Counted from the first letter of the stretch, positions 1 through 8,471 are shown. The stretch: DNA of 64,000 nucleotides from Flavobacterium araucananum (GCF_002222055.1 NZ_MUGS01000051.1:111149-175148), one strand, 5' to 3'. Numbers and translations are program-made. Notes: generated by a model not told the origin, from the letters alone.

Positions 1-368
1 AACTGAATCTGATCTGTCGAAAACTGACTATCAATTGCATTGAAACTTTCTTCGACATAAATTTCGTCTTCAACAAACTTTACTTTTTTCTGAACCCTTA
101 GGTACGATATACATTCGTTAACCATAATTCTGCGAATCCAACCTTCAAAACTTCCTTTGTGTTCAAATTTGTTTAAGTTGGTAAACACCTTCATAAAAGC
201 GGTTATCATTACATCTTCTGCCAATTGAATGTCTTTTATATATTGTCGACAAACACTTAGCATTTTTGAAGAAAACCGACTGTAAATTTGCTGTTGTGCT
301 TGTCGATTATGACCGACAGCCAACTTTATAAGTTCAGTTTCTTCTTGATGTAAATGGATAATTTTCAT
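1..368 (-). CDS. RNA polymerase sigma factor, ECF subfamily (N-terminal part, cut by window edge)
   Basis: Reading the minus strand from the ATG at 368 gives an open frame of 122 codons that runs off the left edge. It starts MKIIHLHQEETELIKLAVGH, continues through an LAEDVMITAFMKVF segment typical of sigma region 2.2-2.3, and then a GWIRRIMVNECISYLR segment typical of regions 2.3-2.4. This is the sigma-70 region 2 of ECF-type factors, which direct RNA polymerase core to alternative promoters. Region 4 lies outside the window. No anti-sigma gene is visible because the downstream side is cut off. The family assignment is firm; the regulon is unknown. Confidence 0.85.
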   Translation of the reverse strand, partial: MKIIHLHQEETELIKLAVGHNRQAQQQIYSRFSSKMLSVCRQYIKDIQLAEDVMITAFMKVFTNLNKFEHKGSFEGWIRRIMVNECISYLRVQKKVKFVEDEIYVEESFNAIDSQFSTDQIQ

Positions 369-558
369 TAATAAGCGTTCAGATTTTATTTTACTAACAG
401 TCTTCTATTAGCATAGACGATTGTCGTTTCGAAATGGTTGCATGAAGATTGAGAAAAAATTAAAAAATAAATTAAAAACTCTAATTACACACATAAAAAT
501 GCCTGATTTACAAACATATAAGCCAATTATCTAATGAACAAATTTCTAATTAAAAGAA

Positions 559-1536
559 TTATTTTTTTCTTTCAATAACGTAGTTTACCATTAAAATAAG
601 GGCTGCTTTAAACTCAGAATCGGGGAAATTCTCTAATAACGCAAGTGCTTCTTGTTGAAATTGCACCATTTTATTTTCGGCATAAGCCAAACCATTATTG
701 TCTTTTACAAAGGCAATAACTTCTTTTACGCGCTTTTTGTCTTTGTTGTGGTTTTTGATGGAGTTTATCAACCACTTTTTTTCTTGTGGGGTACAAGTAT
801 TTAAAACATGAATTAAAGGCAATGTCATTTTTTGCTCCTTAATATCAATTCCGGTTGGCTTACCAATGGCTTCGTCACTATAATCAAACAAGTCATCTTT
901 TATTTGAAAAGCCATTCCGATTAATTCGCCAAATTTGCGCATGTTTTCAACCTGAATATCATCTTCAATTACTGATTTTGCACCTAGAGCACAACAAGCC
1001 GCAATAAGGGTAGCGGTCTTTTTTCGGATGATTTCATAATAAACATCTTCAGTAATATCAAGTCTTCGGGCTTTTTCTATTTGAAGTAATTCGCCTTCAC
1101 TCATTTCGCGAACGGCTACAGAGATGATTCGGAGTAAATCGAAATCTCCATTATCTATAGAAAGTAACAATCCTTTAGACAATAAATAATCTCCCACCAG
1201 AACGGCAATTTTATTTTTCCAAAGGGCATTGATAGAAAAAAATCCGCGACGACGATTACTGTCATCGACAACATCATCATGTACTAAAGTCGCCGTATGG
1301 ATAAGCTCAATTACTGATGCTCCGCGATACGTTCTTTCGTTGACAATGCCTCCTGAAACCATTTTTGCCGTCAAAAAAACAAACATCGGACGCATTTGTT
1401 TTCCTTTTCGGTTTACTATATAATAAGTAATACGGTTCAGTAAAGCCACCTTTGAAGTCATCGATTCATGGAACTTTTTTTCAAAAAGTTCCATCTCGTT
1501 AAAGATGGGCTGTTTTATTTGAGAAGTAATATTCAT
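559..1536 (-). CDS. Polyprenyl synthetase (trans-isoprenyl diphosphate synthase)
   Basis: This 325-residue protein belongs to the IspA/IspB superfamily, which condenses isopentenyl diphosphate with allylic diphosphates. Both aspartate-rich Mg-binding motifs are intact: DDVVD at residues 87-91 and DDLFD at 214-218. GKQMRP near residue 45 matches the substrate-binding GGKRxRP region. The length fits long-chain (octaprenyl or solanesyl-type) synthases, so a role in the menaquinone side chain is likely, but product chain length cannot be read from the sequence. It appears monocistronic: the sigma factor lies downstream on the same strand, 190 bp away, and a hairpin lies upstream. Confidence 0.93.
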   Translation of the reverse strand: MNITSQIKQPIFNEMELFEKKFHESMTSKVALLNRITYYIVNRKGKQMRPMFVFLTAKMVSGGIVNERTYRGASVIELIHTATLVHDDVVDDSNRRRGFFSINALWKNKIAVLVGDYLLSKGLLLSIDNGDFDLLRIISVAVREMSEGELLQIEKARRLDITEDVYYEIIRKKTATLIAACCALGAKSVIEDDIQVENMRKFGELIGMAFQIKDDLFDYSDEAIGKPTGIDIKEQKMTLPLIHVLNTCTPQEKKWLINSIKNHNKDKKRVKEVIAFVKDNNGLAYAENKMVQFQQEALALLENFPDSEFKAALILMVNYVIERKK

Positions 1537-1740
1537 TTCGTTCCCAAATATACTATTTTAAATAAAAAAACGTTGTGTATTTTACGTTAGTATATTAATA
1601 ATTTATAGAATAATTAAGAAAACGTATCCGAAACATTCTCTGTCTAAAGACTATTTTAAAATTCTATACTTAATAAAAGCAAAACCAGGAAAACCATTTT
1701 ATAACAAACCAAATTAGCAAACCAGAATCCTTTTTGCCCA

Positions 1741-1785
1741 AAAAAGCATTAAAAACAAGAGTAACGCTCGTTTTTAATGCTTTTT
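1741..1785. terminator. Hairpin terminator, T-tracts on both strands
   Basis: A 16-bp stem with arms at 1741-1756 and 1770-1785 contains AGCATTAAAAAC and its complement, and ends in five T on either strand. On the minus strand it is the likely terminator of rlmN, lying downstream of that gene and upstream of the polyprenyl synthetase gene. The rest of the 1537-2043 gap holds only the repeat at 1803-2032. Confidence 0.7.
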
Positions 1786-1802
1786 GTTTATTTATTCTAT
1801 TA

Positions 1803-2032
1803 TGTAGTCCCTACGGGACATTATTTAAATTGTCTTCAATTGATCTGCCAACATATAATCTACCAACATGTAACTCCTGGCGGAGTATTCCCTGAAATTA
1901 CAAATTGACGCAAATAAATTGATACCAACATATAATCTACCAACATGTAACTCCTAGCAGAGTATTTTCTCAAACTATATATTGGTAGCAAAAACATAAC
2001 CGGTATTGCTATTTTGTCCCGTAGGGACTACA
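1803..2032. repeat. Intergenic repeat bounded by 18-bp inverted repeats
   Basis: An 18-bp sequence containing GTCCCTACGGGAC at 1803-1820 recurs exactly inverted at 2015-2032. Each arm can also fold alone (GTCCC, loop TAC, GGGAC). Inside are two direct copies of about 45 bp (from about 1847 and 1923), each with ACATATAATCTACCAACATG followed by a short CTCC(t/a)GGCGGAG-like dyad. A related unit starting with ATATTGGTAGC occurs at 35728. This is a noncoding interspersed element of Flavobacterium type; no reading frame is supported. Confidence 0.7.
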
Positions 2033-2043
2033 CAAACCCCAGA

Positions 2044-3087
2044 CTATCCTTCTTTATTGGCTAATTGTCCGCAAGCCGCATCTATATCTTTTCCTCGGCT
2101 TCTACGTACTTTACATACTACTCCAATATTCTCCAGCGCTTTTATATACGCCATAATAGATTCTTCTGAAGCTTGTTGAAACTCACCATCATCAATTGGA
2201 TTATATTCGATTAGATTAACCTTGCAAGGCACATATTTGCAAAACTTTACCAAAGCATCAATTGAGGCTTTATCATCATTGATTCCTTTCCAGACTACAT
2301 ATTCGTATGAAATCTTATTTTTTGTTTTTTTGTACCAATACTCTAGTGATTCTCTTAAATCTGCCAGAGGAAAATTTTTGCTAAAAGGCATTATTCGCGC
2401 ACGAACTTCATCAATAGCGGAATGTAAAGAAACTGCCAATTTGAATTTTACATCATCATCGGCCATTTTTTTGATCATTTTCGGGATTCCTGAAGTCGAC
2501 ACCATAATACGTTTTGGCGACATTCCTAAACCTTCCGGCGACGTAATCATATCAATAGCTTTAATAACATTGTTATAATTCATCAAAGGCTCCCCCATTC
2601 CCATAAAAACTATATTCGAAAGCGGATGATTGTGATACAATCGACTTTCTCTATCTATTGCGATAACCTGATCGTAGATTTCTCCCGGTTCAAGATTTCG
2701 CATTCTTTTTAAGCGTGAAGTCGCACAAAAATTACAATCTAAACTGCAACCCACCTGACTTGAAACACAAGCTGTTGTTCTGGTTTCGGTTGGTATCAAA
2801 ACAGATTCTACCACAAGACCGTCATGTAAACGCACTGCATTTTTTACAGTTCCGTCGCTACTGCGTTGCATCGTATCAACCTTAATATGATTGATTACAA
2901 AATTATCCTCGAGCATAGAACGAGTTGCTTTTGCAACATTTGTCATATCTTCAAAACTATGTGCTCCTTTGCTCCACAACCATTCATATACTTGGTTTCC
3001 ACGAAAAGCTTTATCATTATTTTCAACAAAAAAATCGCGTAACTGATCTTTTGATAGGGCTCGTATGTCTTTTTTCTCCATTTGCAT
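2044..3087 (-). CDS. rlmN: Dual-specificity rRNA/tRNA methyltransferase RlmN (adenine C2)
   Basis: This 347-residue radical-SAM enzyme methylates C2 of A2503 in 23S rRNA and of A37 in some tRNAs. The radical SAM CxxxCxxC motif is CSLDCNFC (Cys114, Cys118, Cys121), preceded by the TACVSSQVG segment whose Cys107 corresponds to the conserved catalytic cysteine. The second mechanistic cysteine is Cys339 in DIDAACGQL. The GMGEP substrate-loop motif is present at about residue 163. Length matches the family. An alternative start two codons downstream (MEKKD) is equally plausible. The gene seems monocistronic and is followed by the hairpin at 1741-1785. Confidence 0.96.
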   Translation of the reverse strand: MQMEKKDIRALSKDQLRDFFVENNDKAFRGNQVYEWLWSKGAHSFEDMTNVAKATRSMLEDNFVINHIKVDTMQRSSDGTVKNAVRLHDGLVVESVLIPTETRTTACVSSQVGCSLDCNFCATSRLKRMRNLEPGEIYDQVIAIDRESRLYHNHPLSNIVFMGMGEPLMNYNNVIKAIDMITSPEGLGMSPKRIMVSTSGIPKMIKKMADDDVKFKLAVSLHSAIDEVRARIMPFSKNFPLADLRESLEYWYKKTKNKISYEYVVWKGINDDKASIDALVKFCKYVPCKVNLIEYNPIDDGEFQQASEESIMAYIKALENIGVVCKVRRSRGKDIDAACGQLANKEG

Positions 3088-3394
3088 GGTGCAAAGTTAA
3101 TCACTTTTGTCCTTTTTTTTTGATTTTTTGCTTCATTCCTTACTTAAACAAAGAAATCGTAAAAAAAATCATCAATATCTCAAATCCAGCTTCAGGTTTA
3201 AAGATTTTTAAATAATTGTCTGCTAGCTTTTCTAAAAACCCATTAGAAATAAAAAAGAGGATGACATGACGATAAAACAACTACAATCAACTAGTAAATA
3301 AACACTTAGTTCTAAGTCAATTTTAAACACTATCACAATTCAGTCTCAATTGATCTGCTTATCCTTTACTATAATACTTTAATAAAATTTTAAC
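3088..3394. other. Intergenic stretch upstream of the YceI locus
   Basis: AT-rich region without a supported gene. The only structure I see is a perfect 14-bp palindrome, ACTTAGTTCTAAGT, at 3304-3317, which may be a hairpin or a protein site. The promoter of the first YceI gene follows at 3395. Confidence 0.5.
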
Positions 3395-3439
3395 AATGAT
3401 TTTTATCATTCCGTTTTTTCTGTATCCTAAATAAATTTG
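3395..3439 (+). promoter_or_regulatory. FNR-type palindrome plus -7 box, promoter of first YceI gene
   Basis: The perfect palindrome AATGATTTTTATCATT (3395-3410) contains TGATnnnnATCA, the core of FNR/CRP-family sites. A Bacteroidetes -7 element, TAAATTTG, sits at 3432-3439. The palindrome centre is 29.5 nt upstream of the -7 box, so it would lie near -41 relative to the expected start, the class II activator position. The palindrome is part of a 32-bp stretch (3378-3409) repeated exactly at 4171-4202. The site itself is seen in the sequence; activation by an FNR-like protein is inferred. Confidence 0.65.
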
Positions 3440-3530
3440 ATCCAGGAAATAAGGTCACCACTTAATTCTGTAAAAGACTTATCGAATTATAAATTTCCTC
3501 ATTTAAGTAATTAACCTATACGTTATCAAA

Positions 3531-4091
3531 ATGAAAACAATTAAATCAATCTTACTGACAATAATTTTTACAGCCTTGGGATTGCAGGCAAATGCGCAAA
3601 AAAACTATACTGTAAATACAAAATCAACTTTTGAAGTTGCAGGAACTTCTACTGTACACGATTGGGTAATGAAATCTACAGAAGGAACCGGTATTGCGAA
3701 CTTAACGATCAAGGATTCTAAACTTGCCGGCTTAAACAGTTTAACGGTAACATTATTAGCAGAAAGTTTAAAAAGCAGTAAAACAAGCATGGATAAAGTG
3801 GCTTATGAAGCCCTGGACACAGAAACACATCAAAATATTGAATACGTTTTAAAATCTGCCGAAAAAATAAACGAAACTACCTGGACTCTAACCGGAATTT
3901 ACACCATTGCAGGTGTGAGCAAAGAATATAAAACGCAGGTAAAGGTAACAGCTGATAACGGAACTTTTATTTTGCAGGGCTCTAACCAAATTACTTTTGG
4001 GGATTTTGAAATGGCTCCTCCAAAAGCTGCTCTTGGGGTTGTAAAAGCCGGAAAAGACTTAACGCTAATATTCACTATAATTTTAAGCTAA
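3531..4091 (+). CDS. Secreted YceI-like protein (copy 1)
   Basis: This 186-residue protein has a signal peptide ending near QANAQ. The rest is a YceI domain, a lipocalin-like barrel that binds isoprenoid-type lipids in characterised members. Visible family features are FEVAGTSTVHDW near the mature N-terminus, AYEALDT in the middle, the TWTLTGIYTIAGVSKEY strand, and a C-terminal segment with LGVVKAGKDLTL. It is strongly similar to the next gene over its whole length, indicating tandem duplication. It has its own promoter with an FNR-type site 121 bp upstream. The binding partner and ligand are unknown. Confidence 0.87.
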   Translation: MKTIKSILLTIIFTALGLQANAQKNYTVNTKSTFEVAGTSTVHDWVMKSTEGTGIANLTIKDSKLAGLNSLTVTLLAESLKSSKTSMDKVAYEALDTETHQNIEYVLKSAEKINETTWTLTGIYTIAGVSKEYKTQVKVTADNGTFILQGSNQITFGDFEMAPPKAALGVVKAGKDLTLIFTIILS

Positions 4092-4187
4092 TCAAAATCC
4101 ATTTTTAAAGGATAAAACCAAGTTAAATCATCTCTCCTAAAATGAAAACGTTATAGTTATTAAATACATTTTTAATAAAATTTTAAC

Positions 4188-4232
4188 AATGATTTTTATC
4201 ATAAAAATTAGTTAACAATCAAGATACATTTG
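4188..4232 (+). promoter_or_regulatory. FNR-type palindrome plus -7 box, promoter of second YceI gene
   Basis: The near-perfect palindrome AATGATTTTTATCATA at 4188-4203 is followed by the -7 element TACATTTG at 4225-4232. The centre-to-box distance is 29.5 nt, identical to the promoter at 3395-3439, while the sequence between palindrome and -7 box has diverged. That pattern supports selection on the site rather than mere recent duplication. A GTTAAC pair flanks the -7 region (4211-4216 and 4239-4244). Confidence 0.65.
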
Positions 4233-4303
4233 ATACAAGTTAACAAAACAACAATTAGTACTAAACCAAATTGACTTACACACTATAATTAAAAAAGAAC
4301 AAA

Positions 4304-4873
4304 ATGAAAGCGACAAGAATACAATTAATAGCAATGGTAATTTCCTTTTTAAGCATTACCTCATTTGCAAATGCACAAAAGAGTTATGCATTGGATAGTA
4401 AATCTACATTTTCAGTTTCCGGAACATCAACCTTACATGACTGGGAAATGAAATCAAGTTCAGGAACAGGGACCGCAAACCTGACTATTGCAAATTCTAA
4501 ACTAAGTGATATAGAATCTTTATCTGTAATCCTTTTGTCTGAAAGCATAAAAAGCGAGAAAAAAAGTATGGATAAAGTAGCCTACGAAACTTTAAAAACA
4601 GATAAACAAAAAACGATTAAATATGTTCTGAAATCTGCCGAAAAAGTGAATGAAACTACCTGGACTCTAACCGGAACCTATACTATTGCAGGTGTGAGCA
4701 AAGAATATAAAACTACTGTAAAAACAACGGTTACAAAGGAAGGTCTAAACATACAAGGATCAAACAAAATCACTTTTACTGATTTTGGCATGAAATCTCC
4801 AACAGCAATGTTAGGAACCATTAAAACAGGTCAGGATTTGACCTTGAAATTCAATTTAAACTTTAATTTATAA
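4304..4873 (+). CDS. Secreted YceI-like protein (copy 2)
   Basis: This 189-residue protein has a signal peptide ending at SFANAQ and a full YceI domain. It shares long identical blocks with copy 1, for example GTSTLHDW against GTSTVHDW and a shared TIAGVSKEYKT segment. It is the first gene of a tight unit: the barrel protein starts 5 bp after its stop, and a third YceI-like gene follows. Periplasmic or outer-membrane location is inferred from the signal peptide. Lipid binding is known for the family, not shown here. Confidence 0.87.
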   Translation: MKATRIQLIAMVISFLSITSFANAQKSYALDSKSTFSVSGTSTLHDWEMKSSSGTGTANLTIANSKLSDIESLSVILLSESIKSEKKSMDKVAYETLKTDKQKTIKYVLKSAEKVNETTWTLTGTYTIAGVSKEYKTTVKTTVTKEGLNIQGSNKITFTDFGMKSPTAMLGTIKTGQDLTLKFNLNFNL

Positions 4874-4878
4874 TAATC

Positions 4879-6258
4879 ATGAAAAAAATCTATCTTCTAT
4901 TTATAGCATTAACAAGCACGTATGCTGTAAATGCACAGCTTAGTTTTGGACATATACAGAATCAGGTTCCCCGCGATCAAAGAGCAATTAATGTATTTGA
5001 TGTTAGAAAAGATACAACTGCCTATAAAGGAATTAGTGTTGATTTAGGTGGTGCATTTGCATTACAATTTCAAGCTGTAAATTCCTTCAATCATCAAAAT
5101 AACCTAACCGGAGCTAATGGAGCATACCGATTAAACAATCTAACTAACGACTTTAATTTACCTAACGCTAATATGACAATTGGAGCACAATTAGCAGATG
5201 GTGTTCGTGTAAACTTAGACCTGTATCTTGCCTCAAGACACCACCATGAAACCTGGGTACAAGGTGGATACTTGCAAATTGACAAATTAGACTTTATTAA
5301 AAAAGGCTTTCTTGAAGATGTTATGAAGTACACGACGATCAAAATAGGTCAAATGGAAAACAATTATGGTGACGCACATTTTAGAAGAAGTAACAACGCT
5401 TATACTATAACAAATCCTTTTATTGGAAACAATATCATGGATGCTTTTACTACCGAAATGGGAGCTGAAGTATACTACAACAGAAGTGGTTTTGTAAGTA
5501 TGATTGGAGTAACAAACTCTAAACTGAATCAAAACGTACAAGAAATCATCCCTGGAACACCTACAGCACTTGCTCCGGATCAAAATACAACTGTTAGTCC
5601 AACGATATTGGCAAAATTAGGCTGGGACAAACAAATTGACAGCGATTTAAGAATTAGACTTACCGGATCTTACTATCATACTGCTAATTCTAGTGGAAAC
5701 TTATACTCTTCAGACAGAGCAGGAAGTCGTTTTTATAGTGTTATGACACACGCCGGAACGATTGGTTACCCAAGTTCAAATATTTTAGATTCTGAAAGCA
5801 ATAAAGATACCGGTAGATTTAATCCCGGATTTGGCAACTGGGCAACATCTTATATGGTTAACCCATTTGTAAAATATAAAGGTTTTGAATTCTTTGGTAC
5901 ATTAGAGTTTGCTTCGGGAGGTGATTATAAAGGAACTGATGATACTCGTAACGTGAATCAATATGTTGGAGATCTGGTATATCGTTTTGGAAATCATGAG
6001 AACTTATATGTAGGTGCCAAATATAATTTAGTAGATGGAAAATTAAAAAATACCGATGCCGAGGCTGTTCAGGTAAATAGATTTGAAGCTGCTGCAGGTT
6101 GGTTTATGACTAAAAACATTCTGGCAAAACTTTCCTACGTACAACAGAACTACAAAAACTACCAACAATTTGGAAACGTAGGCGGAGTTTTAATGCCTAA
6201 TGATTTCTACGGTGGGAAATTTGAAGGACTCATGTTTGAAGCAACAATTTCATTCTAA
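4879..6258 (+). CDS. Outer-membrane beta-barrel (porin-like) protein
   Basis: This 459-residue protein has a signal peptide (cleavage after YAVNAQ). The sequence alternates polar and aromatic or hydrophobic residues throughout, as in transmembrane beta strands, and ends in a C-terminal phenylalanine (FEATISF), the usual outer-membrane insertion signal. Recurrent strand-like pieces include KYKGFEFFGTLEFASGG and NLYVGAKYNLVDG. I do not recognise a named porin family. It lies 5 bp behind one YceI gene and 5 bp ahead of another, so the four-gene locus probably works together at the envelope, perhaps with YceI proteins delivering or shielding a hydrophobic ligand for the barrel (inference). Confidence 0.75.
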   Translation: MKKIYLLFIALTSTYAVNAQLSFGHIQNQVPRDQRAINVFDVRKDTTAYKGISVDLGGAFALQFQAVNSFNHQNNLTGANGAYRLNNLTNDFNLPNANMTIGAQLADGVRVNLDLYLASRHHHETWVQGGYLQIDKLDFIKKGFLEDVMKYTTIKIGQMENNYGDAHFRRSNNAYTITNPFIGNNIMDAFTTEMGAEVYYNRSGFVSMIGVTNSKLNQNVQEIIPGTPTALAPDQNTTVSPTILAKLGWDKQIDSDLRIRLTGSYYHTANSSGNLYSSDRAGSRFYSVMTHAGTIGYPSSNILDSESNKDTGRFNPGFGNWATSYMVNPFVKYKGFEFFGTLEFASGGDYKGTDDTRNVNQYVGDLVYRFGNHENLYVGAKYNLVDGKLKNTDAEAVQVNRFEAAAGWFMTKNILAKLSYVQQNYKNYQQFGNVGGVLMPNDFYGGKFEGLMFEATISF

Positions 6259-6263
6259 AAAAA

Positions 6264-6815
6264 ATGTACACAAGGTTTTTAATCTTAATTATGGGTTTAG
6301 CAATTTTCTTTTTTATGGGAAGTGCTAAACCCACTTTTTTAGCAGAAGATACTACTCTGGTCATAAATAAAATTAAAATAGAAATTACCGGAACATCAAC
6401 TGTTGGCACTTATAATTGCTCCAATACTTTTTTTATAAAAGATACTATATATCTCAATTCAATAAAAAAGAACGCTTTTACTACCGAAATTAAAATGTCA
6501 AATTTTGATTGTGGAAACAAAATAATGACTAAAGATCTACAAGGTACAGTCAAAGTAAAAAAATTTCCAAATAGTATTGTTTCGATAACAGATATAAAAC
6601 CATGCGGTAAAAATTACAAATGCAATCTTAACTTTTTTATTACCGATAAAACACTAAAATACAAAGATTTTGTATTGTCTAATTCTGATGCTAAAATTCA
6701 GGGAACACTCAATTTAAAATTTTCTGATCTTGAGCTGGAACCTCCCGTAAAAATGGCTGGTCTAATAAAGGTTAGGGATGAAATCGTCATTAATTTTAGT
6801 TTATACAAAAACTAG
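6264..6815 (+). CDS. Divergent YceI-like protein with four extra cysteines (copy 3)
   Basis: This 183-residue protein has an N-terminal hydrophobic signal or anchor (residues about 1-22). The core keeps YceI landmarks: ITGTSTVGTYNC near the start, LQGTVKVKKFPNSIV in the middle and LEPPVKMAGLIKVRDEIVI at the end. It is much more divergent than copies 1 and 2 and carries cysteines in TYNCS, DCGNK, PCGK and KCN that could form two disulfides. It is last in the unit, 5 bp after the barrel gene. Family membership is likely but weaker than for its neighbours. Confidence 0.7.
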   Translation: MYTRFLILIMGLAIFFFMGSAKPTFLAEDTTLVINKIKIEITGTSTVGTYNCSNTFFIKDTIYLNSIKKNAFTTEIKMSNFDCGNKIMTKDLQGTVKVKKFPNSIVSITDIKPCGKNYKCNLNFFITDKTLKYKDFVLSNSDAKIQGTLNLKFSDLELEPPVKMAGLIKVRDEIVINFSLYKN

Positions 6816-7082
6816 CTTCATAAAAAATACGTTCAGAACGTTGATAAAATTCAGATCTTATTTTTGATGTCTACAGCTTAAACTCAAAAGTCTAACGCAA
6901 TTATTTTAGTGCTGAAAAAAAAATATGTCTAATCTTTTTAAATTCTATTTTTTTGGCACGGGAATTGTCTTGCTCTTGAAAGAAAAATAATCTTACAAAG
7001 AGCTCAATTATTTTAAAATGTGTATCTTTATTTTTCAGCTTTATAACCTTTAAATTTTATCAACCTAAAAAAATCATTCCTT

Positions 7083-7448
7083 ATGAAAAAACAAATTTTA
7101 AGCTTAGCTGTTATCGCTTTATTAGCATTCGCTGTTCAATCTTGCGAAAAGAAAGAACCAAAACCAGCAGAAGATGAATTGACTCTTGGTAACAAAGTTG
7201 ATACATTGACAACAGACATTAAAGAAGCAAAAGACAGTGCAGTAATTAAAGCCGAAAATGCTGCAACAAGCGCTAAAGAAGCTTCTCAAAATGCGGTTGA
7301 AGATGTAAAAGATGCTACTAAAAAAGCAGCTACTGATGTAAAAGACGCTACTAAAAAAGGCGCCGAAAAAGTAGAAAATGCGGCAAAAGCTGCAAAAGAC
7401 GGAACAGTGAAAACTGCAAAAGAAGTCAATGAAGCTTTGAAGAAATAA
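7083..7448 (+). CDS. Small lipoprotein with Ala/Lys-rich helical repeats
   Basis: This 121-residue protein has a lipoprotein signal peptide ending in AVQSC (lipobox cysteine about residue 21). The mature part is a low-complexity amphipathic helix rich in Ala, Lys, Glu and Asp. It includes two near-identical units of the form DVKDATKK, resembling LEA-like or apolipoprotein-like 11-mer repeats. Such proteins are often stress-linked and surface or periplasm anchored, but no specific function can be assigned. It is monocistronic, followed by a strong terminator. Upstream, TATCTTTA at about 7023 is a near-match to the -7 consensus. Confidence 0.75.
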   Translation: MKKQILSLAVIALLAFAVQSCEKKEPKPAEDELTLGNKVDTLTTDIKEAKDSAVIKAENAATSAKEASQNAVEDVKDATKKAATDVKDATKKGAEKVENAAKAAKDGTVKTAKEVNEALKK

Positions 7449-7472
7449 TTCTATCAGAAATCAAAATTGAAA

Positions 7473-7499
7473 CCATCCGCCGCTGCGGATGGTTTTTTT
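7473..7499 (+). terminator. Rho-independent terminator
   Basis: Perfect 8-bp stem CCATCCGC/GCGGATGG with loop CGCT at 7473-7492, followed by seven T. It ends the lipoprotein transcript. An in-frame ATG inside the stem (7489) would extend the next gene but is not credible as its start. Confidence 0.85.
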
Positions 7500-7527
7500 A
7501 TGCTCAAAACCGAAGCAATATTTTTTG

Positions 7528-7535
7528 TATTTTTG
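7528..7535 (+). promoter_or_regulatory. Candidate -7 promoter element of the O-methyltransferase gene
   Basis: TATTTTTG matches TAnnTTTG and lies between the upstream terminator and the ATG at 7561, implying a short leader of about 20 nt. No clear -33 element is seen. Confidence 0.45.
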
Positions 7536-7560
7536 CTCTTCAAATTTAGAAGATTATACC

Positions 7561-8202
7561 ATGCATTTTATATCACAGGACTTAGAAGATTATATCGAAC
7601 AACATTCTGAAAACGAACCGGAATTATTAGCAAAATTAAACAAGGAGACTTACCAGAAAATACTTTTACCAAGAATGCTAAGTGGTCATTTTCAAGGCAG
7701 GGTTTTAAGCATGCTTTCTAAATTAATTCGTCCGGTTAATATTCTCGAAATTGGTACTTATACCGGTTATGCAGCTTTGTGTTTGTGCGAAGGAATGCAG
7801 GAAACCGGGCAATTGCATACAATTGATATTAAAGAAGAGTTGGTAGACTTTCAACGTAAATACTTTGATGCATCGCCTTGGGGTAAGCAAATTTTTCAGC
7901 ATTTAGGAGAAGCTGTAGAGATCATCCCAAATCTGGATGTAAAGTTTGACCTTGTTTTTATTGATGCTGATAAAGAAAACTACCTGAACTACTGGGAAAT
8001 GATTGTTCCGAAAATGAATAAAGGCGGAATGATTTTATCTGATAATGTTTTATGGAGCGGAAAAATCCTTGAACCTGTTCATCCAAATGACGTGAGTACA
8101 AAAGTACTTTTAGAATATAACTTACTTTTAAAAAATGACCCCAGAGTTGAGACCGTTTTATTACCAATTCGTGATGGTTTGACGGTTAGTAGGGTGTTGT
8201 AA
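7561..8202 (+). CDS. O-methyltransferase family 3 (CCoAOMT/COMT-like)
   Basis: This 213-residue SAM-dependent O-methyltransferase shows ILEIGTYTGYAALCL (motif I, SAM binding), LHTIDIKEE (acidic loop after beta 2), FDLVFIDADKENYLNYW (the divalent-metal and catalytic Asp region of this family) and GGMILSDNVLWSGKI (metal ligands D, N). The start at 7561 is chosen over an upstream ATG that overlaps the previous terminator. The substrate is unknown; bacterial members act on catechol-like compounds or tRNA. It is monocistronic, with a terminator at 8253. Confidence 0.9.
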   Translation: MHFISQDLEDYIEQHSENEPELLAKLNKETYQKILLPRMLSGHFQGRVLSMLSKLIRPVNILEIGTYTGYAALCLCEGMQETGQLHTIDIKEELVDFQRKYFDASPWGKQIFQHLGEAVEIIPNLDVKFDLVFIDADKENYLNYWEMIVPKMNKGGMILSDNVLWSGKILEPVHPNDVSTKVLLEYNLLLKNDPRVETVLLPIRDGLTVSRVL

Positions 8203-8252
8203 AAAAGGTACTAAGTTTTTTCTCTGGATAATTAGAAATTAAAAGTAAGATC

Positions 8253-8297
8253 AAAGGCTTTAGCCAAAACATTACGTTTTGGCTAAAGCCTTTTTAA
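8253..8297. terminator. Long perfect hairpin terminator
   Basis: Arms at 8253-8270 and 8276-8293 (18 bp, containing AAAGGCTTTAGCC and its complement) with a 5-nt loop and a downstream T-run. It terminates the O-methyltransferase gene. Confidence 0.8.
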
Positions 8298-8379
8298 TTA
8301 GACCTATTTATCTCCAGCTAAAGCAGGAGACAATTGAATAATTAATATATAATTTAATCTTAAATTTTATTGTAAAAAC

Positions 8380-8466
8380 GGGAGTCTTAGCCCAGATGGA
8401 AGCGACATCCTTTTGTTTTTTTCTTTAAAAAACAAAAGATACAGCGGACAGCTGGAAATAGCTCCT
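8380..8466 (+). ncRNA. Flavo-1-like RNA element (copy 1)
   Basis: The segment contains AGCCC, GATGGAAGCGACATCCTTTT, a long AT-rich hairpin and AAAAGATACAGCGGA, then a GC-rich closing strand. This order matches what I recall of the Flavo-1 RNA motif (Rfam), a conserved structure of unknown function scattered between genes in Flavobacteria. Two further copies occur at 44761-44846 and 55144-55217. Assignment is by memory of the consensus; a covariance-model scan would decide. Confidence 0.6.
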
Positions 8467-8471
8467 GAAAA

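Noticed and set aside
3605..5583. Minus-strand frames inside the YceI and barrel genes
   Set aside because: No signal peptide, domain or promoter; they overlap clearly coding frames.
7489..7560. N-terminal extension of the O-methyltransferase from an upstream ATG
   Set aside because: The ATG lies in the stem of the previous terminator and the promoter -7 box is downstream of it; the family starts at the ATG at 7561.
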